Below are positions 40,886 through 50,630 of a stretch of 64,000 nucleotides of DNA, piece after piece. The number at the start of each line of letters is the position of its first letter. Position 1 is the first letter of the stretch. The translations under genes and the position numbers were made by a program. Origin of the DNA: Variovorax sp. MHTC-1 (lineage in GTDB: Bacteria > Pseudomonadota > Gammaproteobacteria > Burkholderiales > Burkholderiaceae_C); NCBI RefSeq assembly GCF_003984645.1, contig NZ_RWKI01000014.1:1-64000 (forward strand). The letters run 5' to 3'. Under the pieces are notes generated by a model. That model searched no databases. It was not told where the DNA came from and saw only the letters and a list, made by a program, of their open reading frames with translations.

Positions 40886-41060
40886 TGGGGAGTAGCCGCC
40901 TTCCATCGCGAGAAGGGTTTGCGTCAACAGACTTGTCGTGCCCCGTGCAGGACATGGCGCAGGCAGTGTTCCACCTGGCGAGACCTTTGACCGTGCAACT
41001 TCGGATTTGGCCGAAGGCGTTGCACGGTCAATTGCGTCTTCGTCCTTCGGCCCAAGGAAC
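40886..41060 (+). promoter_or_regulatory. yybP-ykoY Mn(II) riboswitch and its expression platform
   Basis: The leader contains the hallmarks of the yybP-ykoY class: TTGGGGAGTAGCC at 40886, GCGTCAACAGACTTG at 40921-40935, and GGCGAGACCTTTG at 40978-40989. Next comes an 11-bp perfect hairpin, GACCGTGCAAC (40989-40999) with GTTGCACGGTC (41019-41029). TCCTT at 41043-41047 can pair with the ribosome site AAGGA (41054-41058). CCTTCGG (41044-41050) can instead pair perfectly with CCGAAGG (41011-41017). This suggests a translational switch. The aptamer match is strong; the platform model is inferred. Confidence 0.85.
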
Positions 41061-41069
41061 CCCTTTCTC

Positions 41070-41636
41070 ATGGAAGCTTTTCTCGTTGCGACCGGCGTGG
41101 TCGCGCTCGCCGAAATGGGCGACAAGACCCAATTGCTCTCACTCGTGCTCGCCGCACGATTCCGCAAGCCCTGGCCGATCGTGCTGGGCATCTTCACCGC
41201 GACCGTGTTGAACCACGCACTCGCAGGCGCGGTGGGCAACTGGGCCACGCACACGCTCGGACCCGACGTGCTGCGCTGGATTCTGGGTGCTTCGTTCATC
41301 GCGATGGCGCTTTGGATGCTGATCCCCGACAAGCTCGACGAGGACGACATGCCGAGGGCTTCGCATTTCGGCGTGTTCGGCACCACCCTGACCGCCTTCT
41401 TCCTGGCCGAGATGGGCGACAAGACGCAAATCGCGACCGTCATGCTCGCCGCGCGCTACGCGAGCGCCTTTGTCTGGGTGGTGCTCGGTACCACGCTCGG
41501 CATGATGCTGGCCAATGCGCCGGTCGTGTGGCTGGGCGAGCGCATCGTGAAGCGCGTGCCGATCCGCCTGGTCCATGGCGTCACTGCCGTGCTGTTCCTC
41601 ATGCTCGGCGTCGCCGCGTTGATCGGTTGGGACTGA
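41070..41636 (+). CDS. TMEM165/GDT1 (UPF0016) family manganese exporter
   Basis: This is a 188-residue protein with six predicted membrane helices in two homologous halves, each carrying the signature EMGDKTQ (ALAEMGDKTQLLSL and FLAEMGDKTQIATV). Bacterial members such as MneA export Mn(II). The yybP-ykoY Mn riboswitch directly upstream supports that assignment and implies induction by excess manganese. Confidence 0.9.
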   Translation: MEAFLVATGVVALAEMGDKTQLLSLVLAARFRKPWPIVLGIFTATVLNHALAGAVGNWATHTLGPDVLRWILGASFIAMALWMLIPDKLDEDDMPRASHFGVFGTTLTAFFLAEMGDKTQIATVMLAARYASAFVWVVLGTTLGMMLANAPVVWLGERIVKRVPIRLVHGVTAVLFLMLGVAALIGWD

Positions 41637-41655
41637 GCCGCATATACTTGCCGGA

Positions 41656-41709
41656 CGCGCCGATTTGCTCCAGCTTGCGGGCGCTTAACAAATGCAGCTA
41701 AAGACGGAT
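41656..41709 (+). promoter_or_regulatory. SAM-II riboswitch
   Basis: The segment matches the SAM-II (metA) aptamer closely: CGCGCCGATTTG, then CTTGCGGGCGC, TTAACAAATGCAGCTAAAG. The P1 stem forms between GCGCC and GGCGC, and the AAATGCAGCTAAAG strand would form the H-type pseudoknot. It lies just upstream of metX, its usual target in proteobacteria. A terminator hairpin follows at once. Confidence 0.92.
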
Positions 41710-41714
41710 GCCGG

Positions 41715-41747
41715 ACCCGGCTCGTTTTTGGCGAGGCCGGGTTTTTT
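41715..41747 (+). terminator. Riboswitch-controlled terminator upstream of metX
   Basis: ACCCGGCTCG (41715-41724) pairs with CGAG-G-CCGGGT (41732-41742, one bulged G), followed by T6. It is placed 6 nt after the SAM-II aptamer and ends 9 nt before the metX ATG, so transcription termination is the probable read-out of SAM binding. Confidence 0.82.
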
Positions 41748-41755
41748 CATCATTC

Positions 41756-42910
41756 ATGTCGTTGGTCGTCTCCTCGCAATCGATGCCGTTCGCAGGCCCG
41801 CTGCCTCTCAGCAGCGGCGCATCGATTGCCAACTACACCTTGGCCTACGAAACCTACGGCACGCTCAATGCCGATCGCAGCAACGCGGTGCTCGTTTGCC
41901 ATGCGCTGAACGCTTCGCACCATGTCGCCGGCGTCTACGCAGGCCAGGACAAATCCGAGGGCTGGTGGGACAACATGATCGGCCCCGGCAAGCCCGTCGA
42001 CACCGATCGTTTCTTCGCGATCGGCGTCAACAACCTCGGCTCCTGCTTCGGCTCCACCGGGCCGATGCATGTCGACCCTGCGACTGGGCGCGTCTATGGC
42101 GCCGATTTTCCGGTGGTCACGGTCGAGGATTGGGTTCGCGCGCAGGCTGCGCTGCTGGACGCGATGGGCATCCAGACGCTCGCGGCGGTGATGGGCGGCA
42201 GCCTCGGCGGCATGCAGGCGCTGTCGTGGGCGCTGCAATACCCCGAACGCGTGCGCCATGCGGTGGTGATCGCCAGTGCGCCCAGCCTGACGGCGCAGAA
42301 CATCGCGTTCAACGAGGTCGCTCGCCGCGCCATCGTGACCGACCCCGACTTCAACGGCGGCCACTTCTACGAGCGTGGCGTGATCCCCAAGCGCGGCCTG
42401 CGCATCGCCCGCATGATCGGTCACATCACCTACCAGAGCGACGACCTCATGAACGAGAAGTTCGGTCGTGCTCTGCGCAGCGCGGTCGAGGGCGACGTGT
42501 CGAGCGCGGATTTTCTCTACTCGACCCAGGAGGTCGAATTCCAGATCGAAAGCTACCTGCGCTACAACGGCGACAAGTTCAGCGAGTACTTCGACGCCAA
42601 CACCTACCTGCTGATCACGCGCGCGCTCGACTACTTCGATCCTGCGCGCGCGCACGGCGGCGATCTGCGCGCCGCGCTGGCGCAAGCCACGGCCAAGTTC
42701 CTGCTGGTGAGCTTCACCACCGACTGGCGCTTCGCGCCGGCACGCAGCCGCGAGATCGTGAAGGCCCTGCTCGACAACCGCCGCAACGTGAGCTACGCGG
42801 AAATCGACGCGCCGCACGGACACGATGCCTTCCTGCTCGACGATGTGCGCTACATGAGCGTGGTGCGCTCGTACTTCGAACGTATCGCCAAGGAGGGAGC
42901 GACAGCATGA
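41756..42910 (+). CDS. metX: Homoserine O-acyltransferase MetX
   Basis: This is a 384-residue alpha/beta-hydrolase-fold enzyme that acylates homoserine in methionine synthesis. Nucleophile S149 lies in MGGSLGGMQ, the acid D323 in TTDWRF and the base H356 in GHDAFL. Many proteobacterial MetX proteins use succinyl-CoA rather than acetyl-CoA, and which applies here cannot be read by eye. ATG 41756 is chosen because the upstream in-frame ATG lies before the riboswitch terminator. No clear ribosome site is visible. It overlaps metW by ATGA and is under SAM-II control. Confidence 0.93.
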   Translation: MSLVVSSQSMPFAGPLPLSSGASIANYTLAYETYGTLNADRSNAVLVCHALNASHHVAGVYAGQDKSEGWWDNMIGPGKPVDTDRFFAIGVNNLGSCFGSTGPMHVDPATGRVYGADFPVVTVEDWVRAQAALLDAMGIQTLAAVMGGSLGGMQALSWALQYPERVRHAVVIASAPSLTAQNIAFNEVARRAIVTDPDFNGGHFYERGVIPKRGLRIARMIGHITYQSDDLMNEKFGRALRSAVEGDVSSADFLYSTQEVEFQIESYLRYNGDKFSEYFDANTYLLITRALDYFDPARAHGGDLRAALAQATAKFLLVSFTTDWRFAPARSREIVKALLDNRRNVSYAEIDAPHGHDAFLLDDVRYMSVVRSYFERIAKEGATA

Positions 42911-43494
42911 GCGATCTGGACACCCAACGCGTGATCGCCCGGCTCGTCCCCGAAGGCTCGCGCGTGCTCGACCTCGGCTGCGGCGACGGCGCGCTGCTCG
43001 ATCTGCTGCAGCGGGAGCGCGGCTGCAGCGGCTACGGCGTCGAGATCGCCGACGGCAACGTGCTGCAATGCATACGGCACGGCGTCGACGTGATCCAGCT
43101 CAACCTCGACGAAGGCCTCGCGCTGTTCGACGACGCCTCCTTCGACGTCGTGCTCCAGATCGACACGCTGCAGCACCTTCGCAATGCCGAAGTGATGCTG
43201 CGAGAGACCGCGCGCGTCGGCCGTACCGGCATCGTCGCCTTCCCCAATTTCGCGCACTGGCCGAACCGCATCAGCATCGCGCGCGGCCGCATGCCGGTCA
43301 CGCGGCGCCTGCCCTACCAGTGGTACGACACACCCAACATCCGCGTCGGTACCTTCAAGGACTTCGAGGTGCTCGCGCGCAAGAACCGCTTGCGCGTGCT
43401 CGATGCCTTCGGCCTGCAGGAGGGCGTTGAGGTGCGCTGGCTCCCGAATGCACGTGCCAGCACCGCCGTCTTCAAGTTCGAACGCGAACGCTAG
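42907..43494 (+). CDS. metW: Methionine biosynthesis protein MetW
   Basis: This is a 195-residue methyltransferase-fold protein with the SAM site VLDLGCGDGALL and the MetW family strings LQIDTLQHLRNAEVML, FPNFAHWPNR and YQWYDTPNIRVGT. In metXW organisms it is needed with MetX for homoserine acylation. It is co-translated with metX. Confidence 0.95.
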   Translation: MSDLDTQRVIARLVPEGSRVLDLGCGDGALLDLLQRERGCSGYGVEIADGNVLQCIRHGVDVIQLNLDEGLALFDDASFDVVLQIDTLQHLRNAEVMLRETARVGRTGIVAFPNFAHWPNRISIARGRMPVTRRLPYQWYDTPNIRVGTFKDFEVLARKNRLRVLDAFGLQEGVEVRWLPNARASTAVFKFERER

Positions 43495-43504
43495 CGGGCG
43501 AACG

Positions 43505-44092
43505 ATGCCCTTCACGCTCGCCGCGCCGCAGCACAGCGAGCTGCTCGTCAAAAAGAGCCGATTCATCGGCTGCGTGCAACCGGTCATCGACCGTGCGGCG
43601 GCGCAGGCCGTCGTCGATGCACTGCGCAGCGCACATCCTGGCGCGGCCCATGTCTGCTGGGCGTTGATGGCCGGAGGGCAGTCCGCGGCCAACGATGACG
43701 GCGAACCCGGTGGCACCGCCGGCCGGCCGATGCTGGAAGTGCTGCGACATCACGAACTCGAAGGTGTGCTCGCAACGGTGGTTCGCTACTTCGGCGGCAT
43801 CAAGCTCGGCGCGGGCGGGCTGGTGCGTGCCTATACCGATAGCGTCGCGCGGGCGCTCGCCGGCGCGGTGCTGGTGCCGCTGGTGCGCCAGCGCAGCCTG
43901 CAGTGCGCGGTGCCCTACGCGCTCGAAGGGCTGCTGCGCCGCGAGATCGCGTCGGCGGGTGCGACGCTCGTCCAGGTCAGCCACGACAGCATGGTGCACT
44001 TCTCGTTGATGCTCCCCGAGCCCGAAGCTGCCGGCTTCATCGCCAGGGTCGATGATGCTGGGCAAGGGCGCGCCGTCTGGCAGCAGGCGTGA
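43505..44092 (+). CDS. yigZ: YigZ/IMPACT family protein
   Basis: This 195-residue protein has the UPF0029 N-terminal domain with KKSRFIGCVQPV, AHVCWAL, NDDGEPGGTAGRPML and VRYFGGIKLGAGGLVRAY, all family hallmarks, plus the C-terminal DUF1949-type region. It is a cytoplasmic protein related to the eukaryotic translation regulator IMPACT; its bacterial role is not settled. Its 3' end overlaps the convergent ion channel gene by 56 bp. Confidence 0.92.
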   Translation: MPFTLAAPQHSELLVKKSRFIGCVQPVIDRAAAQAVVDALRSAHPGAAHVCWALMAGGQSAANDDGEPGGTAGRPMLEVLRHHELEGVLATVVRYFGGIKLGAGGLVRAYTDSVARALAGAVLVPLVRQRSLQCAVPYALEGLLRREIASAGATLVQVSHDSMVHFSLMLPEPEAAGFIARVDDAGQGRAVWQQA

Positions 44093-44954
44093 GGCGGCGG
44101 CGCGGCGCCGCGGACTCGGGCACCGCCATCGCGAACACGCCGCGCGGTGCGACCGCGACCGGCCCCTCCTCCGGTCCGCGCCGCGCCATCTCGGCGGTGA
44201 CGATGCCGGTCGGCACTGCGAGCACGCCCCAGCCCAGCAGCATCATCACCGAGGCGATCGCGCGGCCGAGGTCGGTCTTCGGCACCAGGTCGCCGAAGCC
44301 CACCGTCGCCATGGTCGAGATCGCCCAGTACACCGCCACCGGAATGCTGGTGAAGCCGTACGTCGGTCCCTCCACCACGTACATCAGCGTGCCCATCACC
44401 AACACCACCAGCATCACGAAGCCGACAAAGACCGTGATCTTGCGGCGGCTGGCCGCGACCGCCGTCACCAGCGCGCGGTACTCGACCGAATAGCGAGAGA
44501 GCTTGAAGATGCGGAATACGCGCAGAAGACGCAGCACGCGCACATCGATCAGGTAAGCGAACTCCGGCGCGAGCGCCACCAGGAATGTCGGCAGCAGCGC
44601 AAGCAGATCGATCACGCCATAGAAGCTTGCCGCATAGCGCAGCGGCCGCTTCACGCAGGCCAGCCGACCCAGATATTCGAGCGTGAAGAGCGCGGTGAAC
44701 ACCAATTCGAGCACGCCGAACACGTGACCCGCGCGTTGCCGGACGGACTGCACGCTGTCGAGAATCACGACCGTCACGCTCGCCACGATCACCGCGATCA
44801 GGATCAGGTCGAACAGCCGGCCTGCGCGCGATTCGGATTCGAAGATCACCGCGAAGAGCACGCGCCGCCAACCGTGTGCGGGTTTGCCGAACCGCGCATC
44901 CTCGTGAACCGGATCGGACACAGTGGAACCAGATGCAGTGTTTGAGATCATCAT
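44037..44954 (-). CDS. Voltage-gated-type potassium channel (ion transporter family)
   Basis: This is a 305-residue protein with six membrane helices. S4 carries regularly spaced arginines (RVLRLLRVFRIFKLSRY), and the pore loop has the K+ selectivity filter TVGFGD in STMATVGFGDLVPKT. A basic C-terminal tail (~265-305) has no recognisable regulatory domain. Bacterial Kv-like channels of this kind set membrane potential. The start could be either of two adjacent ATGs (44954 or 44951). Confidence 0.9.
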   Translation of the reverse strand: MMISNTASGSTVSDPVHEDARFGKPAHGWRRVLFAVIFESESRAGRLFDLILIAVIVASVTVVILDSVQSVRQRAGHVFGVLELVFTALFTLEYLGRLACVKRPLRYAASFYGVIDLLALLPTFLVALAPEFAYLIDVRVLRLLRVFRIFKLSRYSVEYRALVTAVAASRRKITVFVGFVMLVVLVMGTLMYVVEGPTYGFTSIPVAVYWAISTMATVGFGDLVPKTDLGRAIASVMMLLGWGVLAVPTGIVTAEMARRGPEEGPVAVAPRGVFAMAVPESAAPRRRLTPAARRRALAQHHRPWR

Positions 44955-45117
44955 TCAGGGTCTGAGGTGAGGAGCGCTGCCATTGTCGATGCGGCCCTAC
45001 GCAGACGAAAGTTCCCAACGATGCGTGTTCGAGACGTATTCAGTTACGCTTCTTGCGCAATGAAGTGCGAAGCGCCGTAAGCGCCTTCTTACGATAGCCC
45101 TTTTGAGGAGCTCCCCA
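44955..45117. other. Divergent promoter region, ion channel / bactofilin
   Basis: This is a 163-bp spacer without genes. It includes short self-complementary pieces (CGCTTCTTGCGC ... GTGCGAAGCG, ~45052-45074). Promoters for both flanking genes should lie here; I cannot assign them with confidence. Confidence 0.35.
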
Positions 45118-45657
45118 TTGGCCACACAGTCCCCCTTCTTCGGCAAGCGTGATCGCGACGCCGACTCCCTCCCCTCCCGTCCCGCGCCGCTGATGGGTTC
45201 CGGCACCAACCTTTCGGGCACGCCGGTCAATCCTTCGAATTTGTCGGCTCAAGCGGCCAATGCGGCAGCGAGCACAGCCAAGGAAGGCGGCAGCAAGCTC
45301 ACCGTCGGCCCCAACATCAAGCTCAAGGGCGTCGAGATCACCGACTGCGACACGCTCGTGGTCGAAGGCCTGGTCGAAGCGACGATGGATTCGCGTGTCA
45401 TGCAAATCGCCGAACAAGGCGCGTTCAAAGGCTCGGCCGAAATCGACATCGCCGAGATCCGCGGCCTCTTCGACGGCAATCTCACGGTGCGCGAAAAGCT
45501 CGTCATCCACTCCACCGGCAAGGTCACCGGCAAGATCCGCTACGGCAAGATCGTGGTCGAAGAAGGCGGCCAACTGTCCGGCGAGATCAGCTTCGGCGCA
45601 TCCGCCGGCAGCACCAGCAGCGGCAGTGCCAAGCCCGCACTGCAAGCCGCGGCCTGA
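45118..45657 (+). CDS. Bactofilin (polymer-forming cytoskeletal protein)
   Basis: This is a 179-residue bactofilin. A disordered Ser/Pro/Ala N-terminus (~1-60) precedes the right-handed beta-helix core (~60-160: LTVGPNIKLKGVEITDCDTL, VEGLVEATMDSR, GLFDGNLTVREKLVIHSTGK, VTGKIRYGKIVVEEGGQLSG). It assembles into membrane-associated filaments that localise cell-wall enzymes and shape cells. TTG 45118 is the start, with GAGGAG 8 nt upstream. It converges on the DUF72 gene. Confidence 0.92.
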   Translation: MATQSPFFGKRDRDADSLPSRPAPLMGSGTNLSGTPVNPSNLSAQAANAAASTAKEGGSKLTVGPNIKLKGVEITDCDTLVVEGLVEATMDSRVMQIAEQGAFKGSAEIDIAEIRGLFDGNLTVREKLVIHSTGKVTGKIRYGKIVVEEGGQLSGEISFGASAGSTSSGSAKPALQAAA

Positions 45658-45669
45658 CGCGACTTCAGT

Positions 45670-46503
45670 TCAGCCCAGGCGCTGAATCAAGGCACCTGCT
45701 GCGGCCGGTGCCTTTTCTTTTGCGCCGTTGATGAAGTAGATGAACACGTCGCGCGCCGCGCCCGCCTTCGGCGCGGCCTTCTCGACGCGCGGCAACGCAG
45801 CCGGCGAACCGCCCTCGGCCCAGGTCTTGGCGGCCTCGGCCCATGCATCGAGCGCCTTCGGCGCGTAGCCGGTTTTCAGCTTGGCGTCGCTCATCATCAG
45901 GCGCGCATAGACGAACTCGCCGGTCAGGTCGGCGAAGGACGGAAACTTGTCCGCGTCGGTGAAGACCGTCGCGGCCTCGTACTTGCGCGCGAGCGCCAGG
46001 TACTCCGGCGTCATGAAGCTCTCGTGCCGAACATCGAGCACGTGGCGCAGCGTGCGGCTGCCCTCCTTCTTCGGCAGCAGCGCGAGAAAGCCCTCGAAGT
46101 CCTCCGCATCGAACGCCTTGGTCGGCATGAACTGCCAGACGATCGGGCCCAGCTTTTTGCCCAGCTCGGCGATGCCGCTCTCGACGAAGCGCGCGATCGA
46201 CTCGCTGGCCGCCGACAGCTGCTTGCGGTTGGTCGCGAAGCGCGATGCCTTGAGCGAGAACATGAAATCGTCGGGCGTCTCGTCATGCCACTTCTTGAAG
46301 GTCGGCGGCTTGAAGCTGCTGTAGTAGGTGCCGTTGACTTCGATGGCAGTGAGCTGCCGGCTGGCGTAGCTCAACTCCTGGCTTTGGGGCAGCCCGGCGG
46401 GATAGAAGTTGTTGCGCCAGGGTTCATAGGTCCAGCCCCCGATTCCCACGCGAATGCGCTTGTTTGTGCTGCTCAAGATCTCGCCTTTCGATAAAGCCGC
46501 CAC
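45670..46503 (-). CDS. DUF72 family protein
   Basis: This 277-residue TIM-barrel-like protein has the DUF72 strings VGIGGWTYEPWRNNFYP, EVNGTYYSSFKPPTFKKW, FMFSLKASRFATNRKQL and PIVWQFMPTK. The family is widespread and its function unknown. The start is uncertain: GTG 46503 as given, or TTG 46476, which has a better-placed GGCGAG site. Confidence 0.9.
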   Translation of the reverse strand: MAALSKGEILSSTNKRIRVGIGGWTYEPWRNNFYPAGLPQSQELSYASRQLTAIEVNGTYYSSFKPPTFKKWHDETPDDFMFSLKASRFATNRKQLSAASESIARFVESGIAELGKKLGPIVWQFMPTKAFDAEDFEGFLALLPKKEGSRTLRHVLDVRHESFMTPEYLALARKYEAATVFTDADKFPSFADLTGEFVYARLMMSDAKLKTGYAPKALDAWAEAAKTWAEGGSPAALPRVEKAAPKAGAARDVFIYFINGAKEKAPAAAGALIQRLG

Positions 46504-46595
46504 TTTGAAGCAGCGGCGAGATTAGCCCAAGGGCTGCGGGTTTGGCGAGCTGCGCCCATAATTCGCCACTCCCCCTTCTCACCCGCGGAGACCCC

Positions 46596-48085
<1,490 letters not shown>

Positions 48086-48089
<4 letters not shown>

Positions 48090-48937
48090 AGCCGCAGCCC
48101 GCGCAGAACAGCGCGCTGCGCACGCCGGACGGCGAAACGCTGGTCCAGCACGAGTGGCCGCTTCCCTCCGGCCATGCCGAGAGAGCCGTCGTCGTGCTGG
48201 TGCATGGCCTCGGCGAGCATGCGAGCCGCTACCGACACGTGGCCGAGCGGCTCAACGACTGGGGCTTTGCGGCGCGTGCCGCCGACCACCACGGCCACGG
48301 CGCATCGAGCGGCCCGCGCGGCGGCCTGCCCAGCGTGATGCGGCTGGTCGACGATCTCGCGCTTGTGGTCGACGACACGCGGCGAGCGCATCCCGGCGTG
48401 CCGCTGGTGCTGCTGGGCCACAGCCTCGGCGGGTTGGTCGCGGCCAGCTTCGTGGCGAGGGCGATGCGCAAGGTGGATGCGCTGGTGCTTTCGTCGCCGG
48501 GCCTGGACCCGGGCCTCGGCGCGATCCAGAAGTTGCTGATCGCGCTGCTGTCGCGCTTGGCGCCCGATTTGCGCGTGGGCAACGGGCTGGACGACAACTA
48601 CCTCTCGCACGACCCGGCCGTGGTGCAGGCCTACCGCGACGATCCGCTGTGCCACGATCGCATCGGCGCCCGGCTCGCGCGCTTTCTCGCCGACGAAGGT
48701 GCCGTCGTTCAAGCAGCCGCGCCGCAATGGCAGGTGCCGACTCTCCTGATCTATGCGGGCGACGATCGCCTAGTGAAACCTGCGGCCAGCCGCGCCTTCG
48801 CTGCCGCCGCGCCGGCTTTGGTGCTCAGCGCGACCTGCTTTCCGGCGCTCTATCACGAGATCTTCAACGAGCGCGATGCGGCGCTCGTGTTCGAGACGCT
48901 CAGGCGCTGGCTCGACGAACGTTTCCCGCCTTTCTAG
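48086..48937 (+). CDS. Alpha/beta hydrolase, monoacylglycerol lipase-like
   Basis: This is a 283-residue hydrolase (Hydrolase_4 / lysophospholipase type): VVLVHGLGEHASRY forms the oxyanion region, GHSLGG holds the nucleophile Ser, the acid lies in YAGDDRLV and the base in ALYHEIFNE. It cleaves acyl glycerols or similar esters. TTG 48086 overlaps the M20 stop, which suggests co-translation. The stop codon overlaps the convergent MFS gene stop within TCTAGA at 48933-48938. Confidence 0.87.
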
Positions 48938-50109
48938 ACGGTCGCAGCCGCTGTACTGCGCTGGCGACGCGCGAGCCACAGCAGCGCCGCGCCCGTCAGC
49001 ACCACCGGCACCAGCGAGCCGAAGTTCAGCAGCCGCCAGCCCTGCGTGGTGACCAGCACGCCCGAGGCGAATGAACTCAGTGCCAGCGTCGCGAATACGC
49101 AGAAGTTGAGTGCGCCCTGGGCGCGGTCCCTTTCTTCAGCCGTGTAGGCCGACAAGGACAGCGTCGTGCTGCCGGTGAAGAGGAAATTCCAGCCCACGCC
49201 GAGCATGAAGAGCGCGATCAGGAATTGATGCAGGTCCACACCCGAGAGCGCCACCGCAATGCAGCCGAGGTTGAGCGCCAGCCCCACGCCCATCACCGGC
49301 AGCGCGCCGAAACGGCGGATCAGGTGGCCGGTGAAGAAGCCTGGCGCGAACATGCCGATCACGTGCCATTCGAGCACCAGCGCGATGTCGTCGAAGGGCA
49401 GGCTGCAGATCTGCATCGCGATGGGCGTCGCGGCCATCAGCAGGTTCATCACGCCGAAGCCGAGCGCACCCGACACGGCCGCGACGATGAACACCGGCTG
49501 GCGTGCGATCTCGGCCAGCGAGCGGCCGCCGGCACTCCTGCTTTTCGGCGGCGGGGCCGGAAAGTCGATGAAGTGCATCAGGCCCATTGCGAGCAGCGCC
49601 ACCGCCGCGAGTGCCAGGTAGGCGCCGGCGAAGGGCACCGGGAACCAGTCGCGCGTGACGGCTGCCAGGTTCGGGCCCGCCACGGCGCCGAGAAGTCCGC
49701 CGGCCATCACCAGCGAGACCGCCTTCTCGCGCCCATCGGGCATGGTCAGCTCGGCGGCGGCAAAGCGGTAGAGGCTCGCATTCGCAGCGTAGTAGCCAGC
49801 CACCACCGTGGCGAAGCACAGCAGCCAGAAGTCCTTCCAGACCGCGGCCTGCGCGCACAACAGGGTCGAGCCCAAGGCCACCGCGAGGCCGATCTGGAAC
49901 GAGTGGCGCCGCCCGAAGCGTTGCTGCGTGTGCGCCACCAGCCCGGTGGCGAGTGCGCCGCCGACCACGTAGCCCATCACAGGCAGCGTGGCCATCCAGC
50001 CGCGCGGTGCGAGCGCCAGGCCGACGAGGCCGTTGATCGCGATGAAAGTGACGTTGTTGGTCAGGAACAAGCCCTGGCAAACGGCGAGCAGCCAGAGATT
50101 GCGCTTCAT
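48934..50109 (-). CDS. MFS transporter
   Basis: This is a 391-residue protein with 12 predicted membrane helices and the MFS loop between helices 2 and 3 (HTQQRFGRRHSFQIG) and its mid-protein counterpart (GHLIRRFGALPVMGVG). A cytoplasmic charged loop (~185-205, PAPPPKSRSAGGRS) divides the two halves. The substrate is unknown. It lies 10 bp downstream of yidB on the same strand. Confidence 0.85.
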   Translation of the reverse strand: MKRNLWLLAVCQGLFLTNNVTFIAINGLVGLALAPRGWMATLPVMGYVVGGALATGLVAHTQQRFGRRHSFQIGLAVALGSTLLCAQAAVWKDFWLLCFATVVAGYYAANASLYRFAAAELTMPDGREKAVSLVMAGGLLGAVAGPNLAAVTRDWFPVPFAGAYLALAAVALLAMGLMHFIDFPAPPPKSRSAGGRSLAEIARQPVFIVAAVSGALGFGVMNLLMAATPIAMQICSLPFDDIALVLEWHVIGMFAPGFFTGHLIRRFGALPVMGVGLALNLGCIAVALSGVDLHQFLIALFMLGVGWNFLFTGSTTLSLSAYTAEERDRAQGALNFCVFATLALSSFASGVLVTTQGWRLLNFGSLVPVVLTGAALLWLARRQRSTAAATV

Positions 50110-50119
50110 CGAGAAGTCT

Positions 50120-50599
50120 TCAACCCTTTTGCAGCAGGCCGCTGAGCGAGGCCAGCAGGTCGTCCCGGTTGCCGATGCCCTCGGCCGGCACCTGGCCCTT
50201 CGGCGTGAGCTGGTCGATCAGCGTGGGCAGCAGCGCGGCCAGCATCGGCAGCAGCGTCGCGGCATTGATGCCGAGTTTTTGCGCGATGCCTGAGATCACG
50301 TCGCTGCCAAGCACGTCCTGAAGCTGGCCGCCCGAGATCGGCGCGTTCTCGCCCTTGCCAACCCAGGAGCCGATCACGTCGCCCATGCCGGCCTGCTCGA
50401 ACTTCGAGACCAGGCCGCCCAGACCGCCCTGATCGCCGTTGTTGGCGAGCAGCCCGCCGAGCGCACCCGCGAGACCGCCGAGATCACCGAGTCCGCCGCC
50501 CATGCCGCCGAGGCTGCCGAGGCTGCCGAGGCTGCCCTCCTGGGCCTGTGGCTGGGTACCGCCGAGCACCTGTCCGAGTACCGAATCGAGCAATCCCAT
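50120..50599 (-). CDS. yidB: YidB family protein (DUF937)
   Basis: This 159-residue protein begins MGLLDSVLGQVLGG, has a Gly/Leu/Ser-rich region with tandem SLG units (SLGSLGSLGGMGGGLGDL), and then the conserved GQLQDVLGSDVISGIAQKLG and LLPMLAALLPTLIDQLTPKG of YidB. It is cytoplasmic, helical, and of unknown function. It is followed closely by the MFS gene. Confidence 0.9.
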   Translation of the reverse strand: MGLLDSVLGQVLGGTQPQAQEGSLGSLGSLGGMGGGLGDLGGLAGALGGLLANNGDQGGLGGLVSKFEQAGMGDVIGSWVGKGENAPISGGQLQDVLGSDVISGIAQKLGINAATLLPMLAALLPTLIDQLTPKGQVPAEGIGNRDDLLASLSGLLQKG

Positions 50600-50630
50600 G
50601 TCGGGCTCCTGAAGTAATGGGGGAGATGGC

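Noticed and set aside
41708..41755. Upstream ATG at 41708 as the metX start
   Set aside because: It would place the riboswitch terminator inside the coding region; ATG 41756 begins after the terminator.
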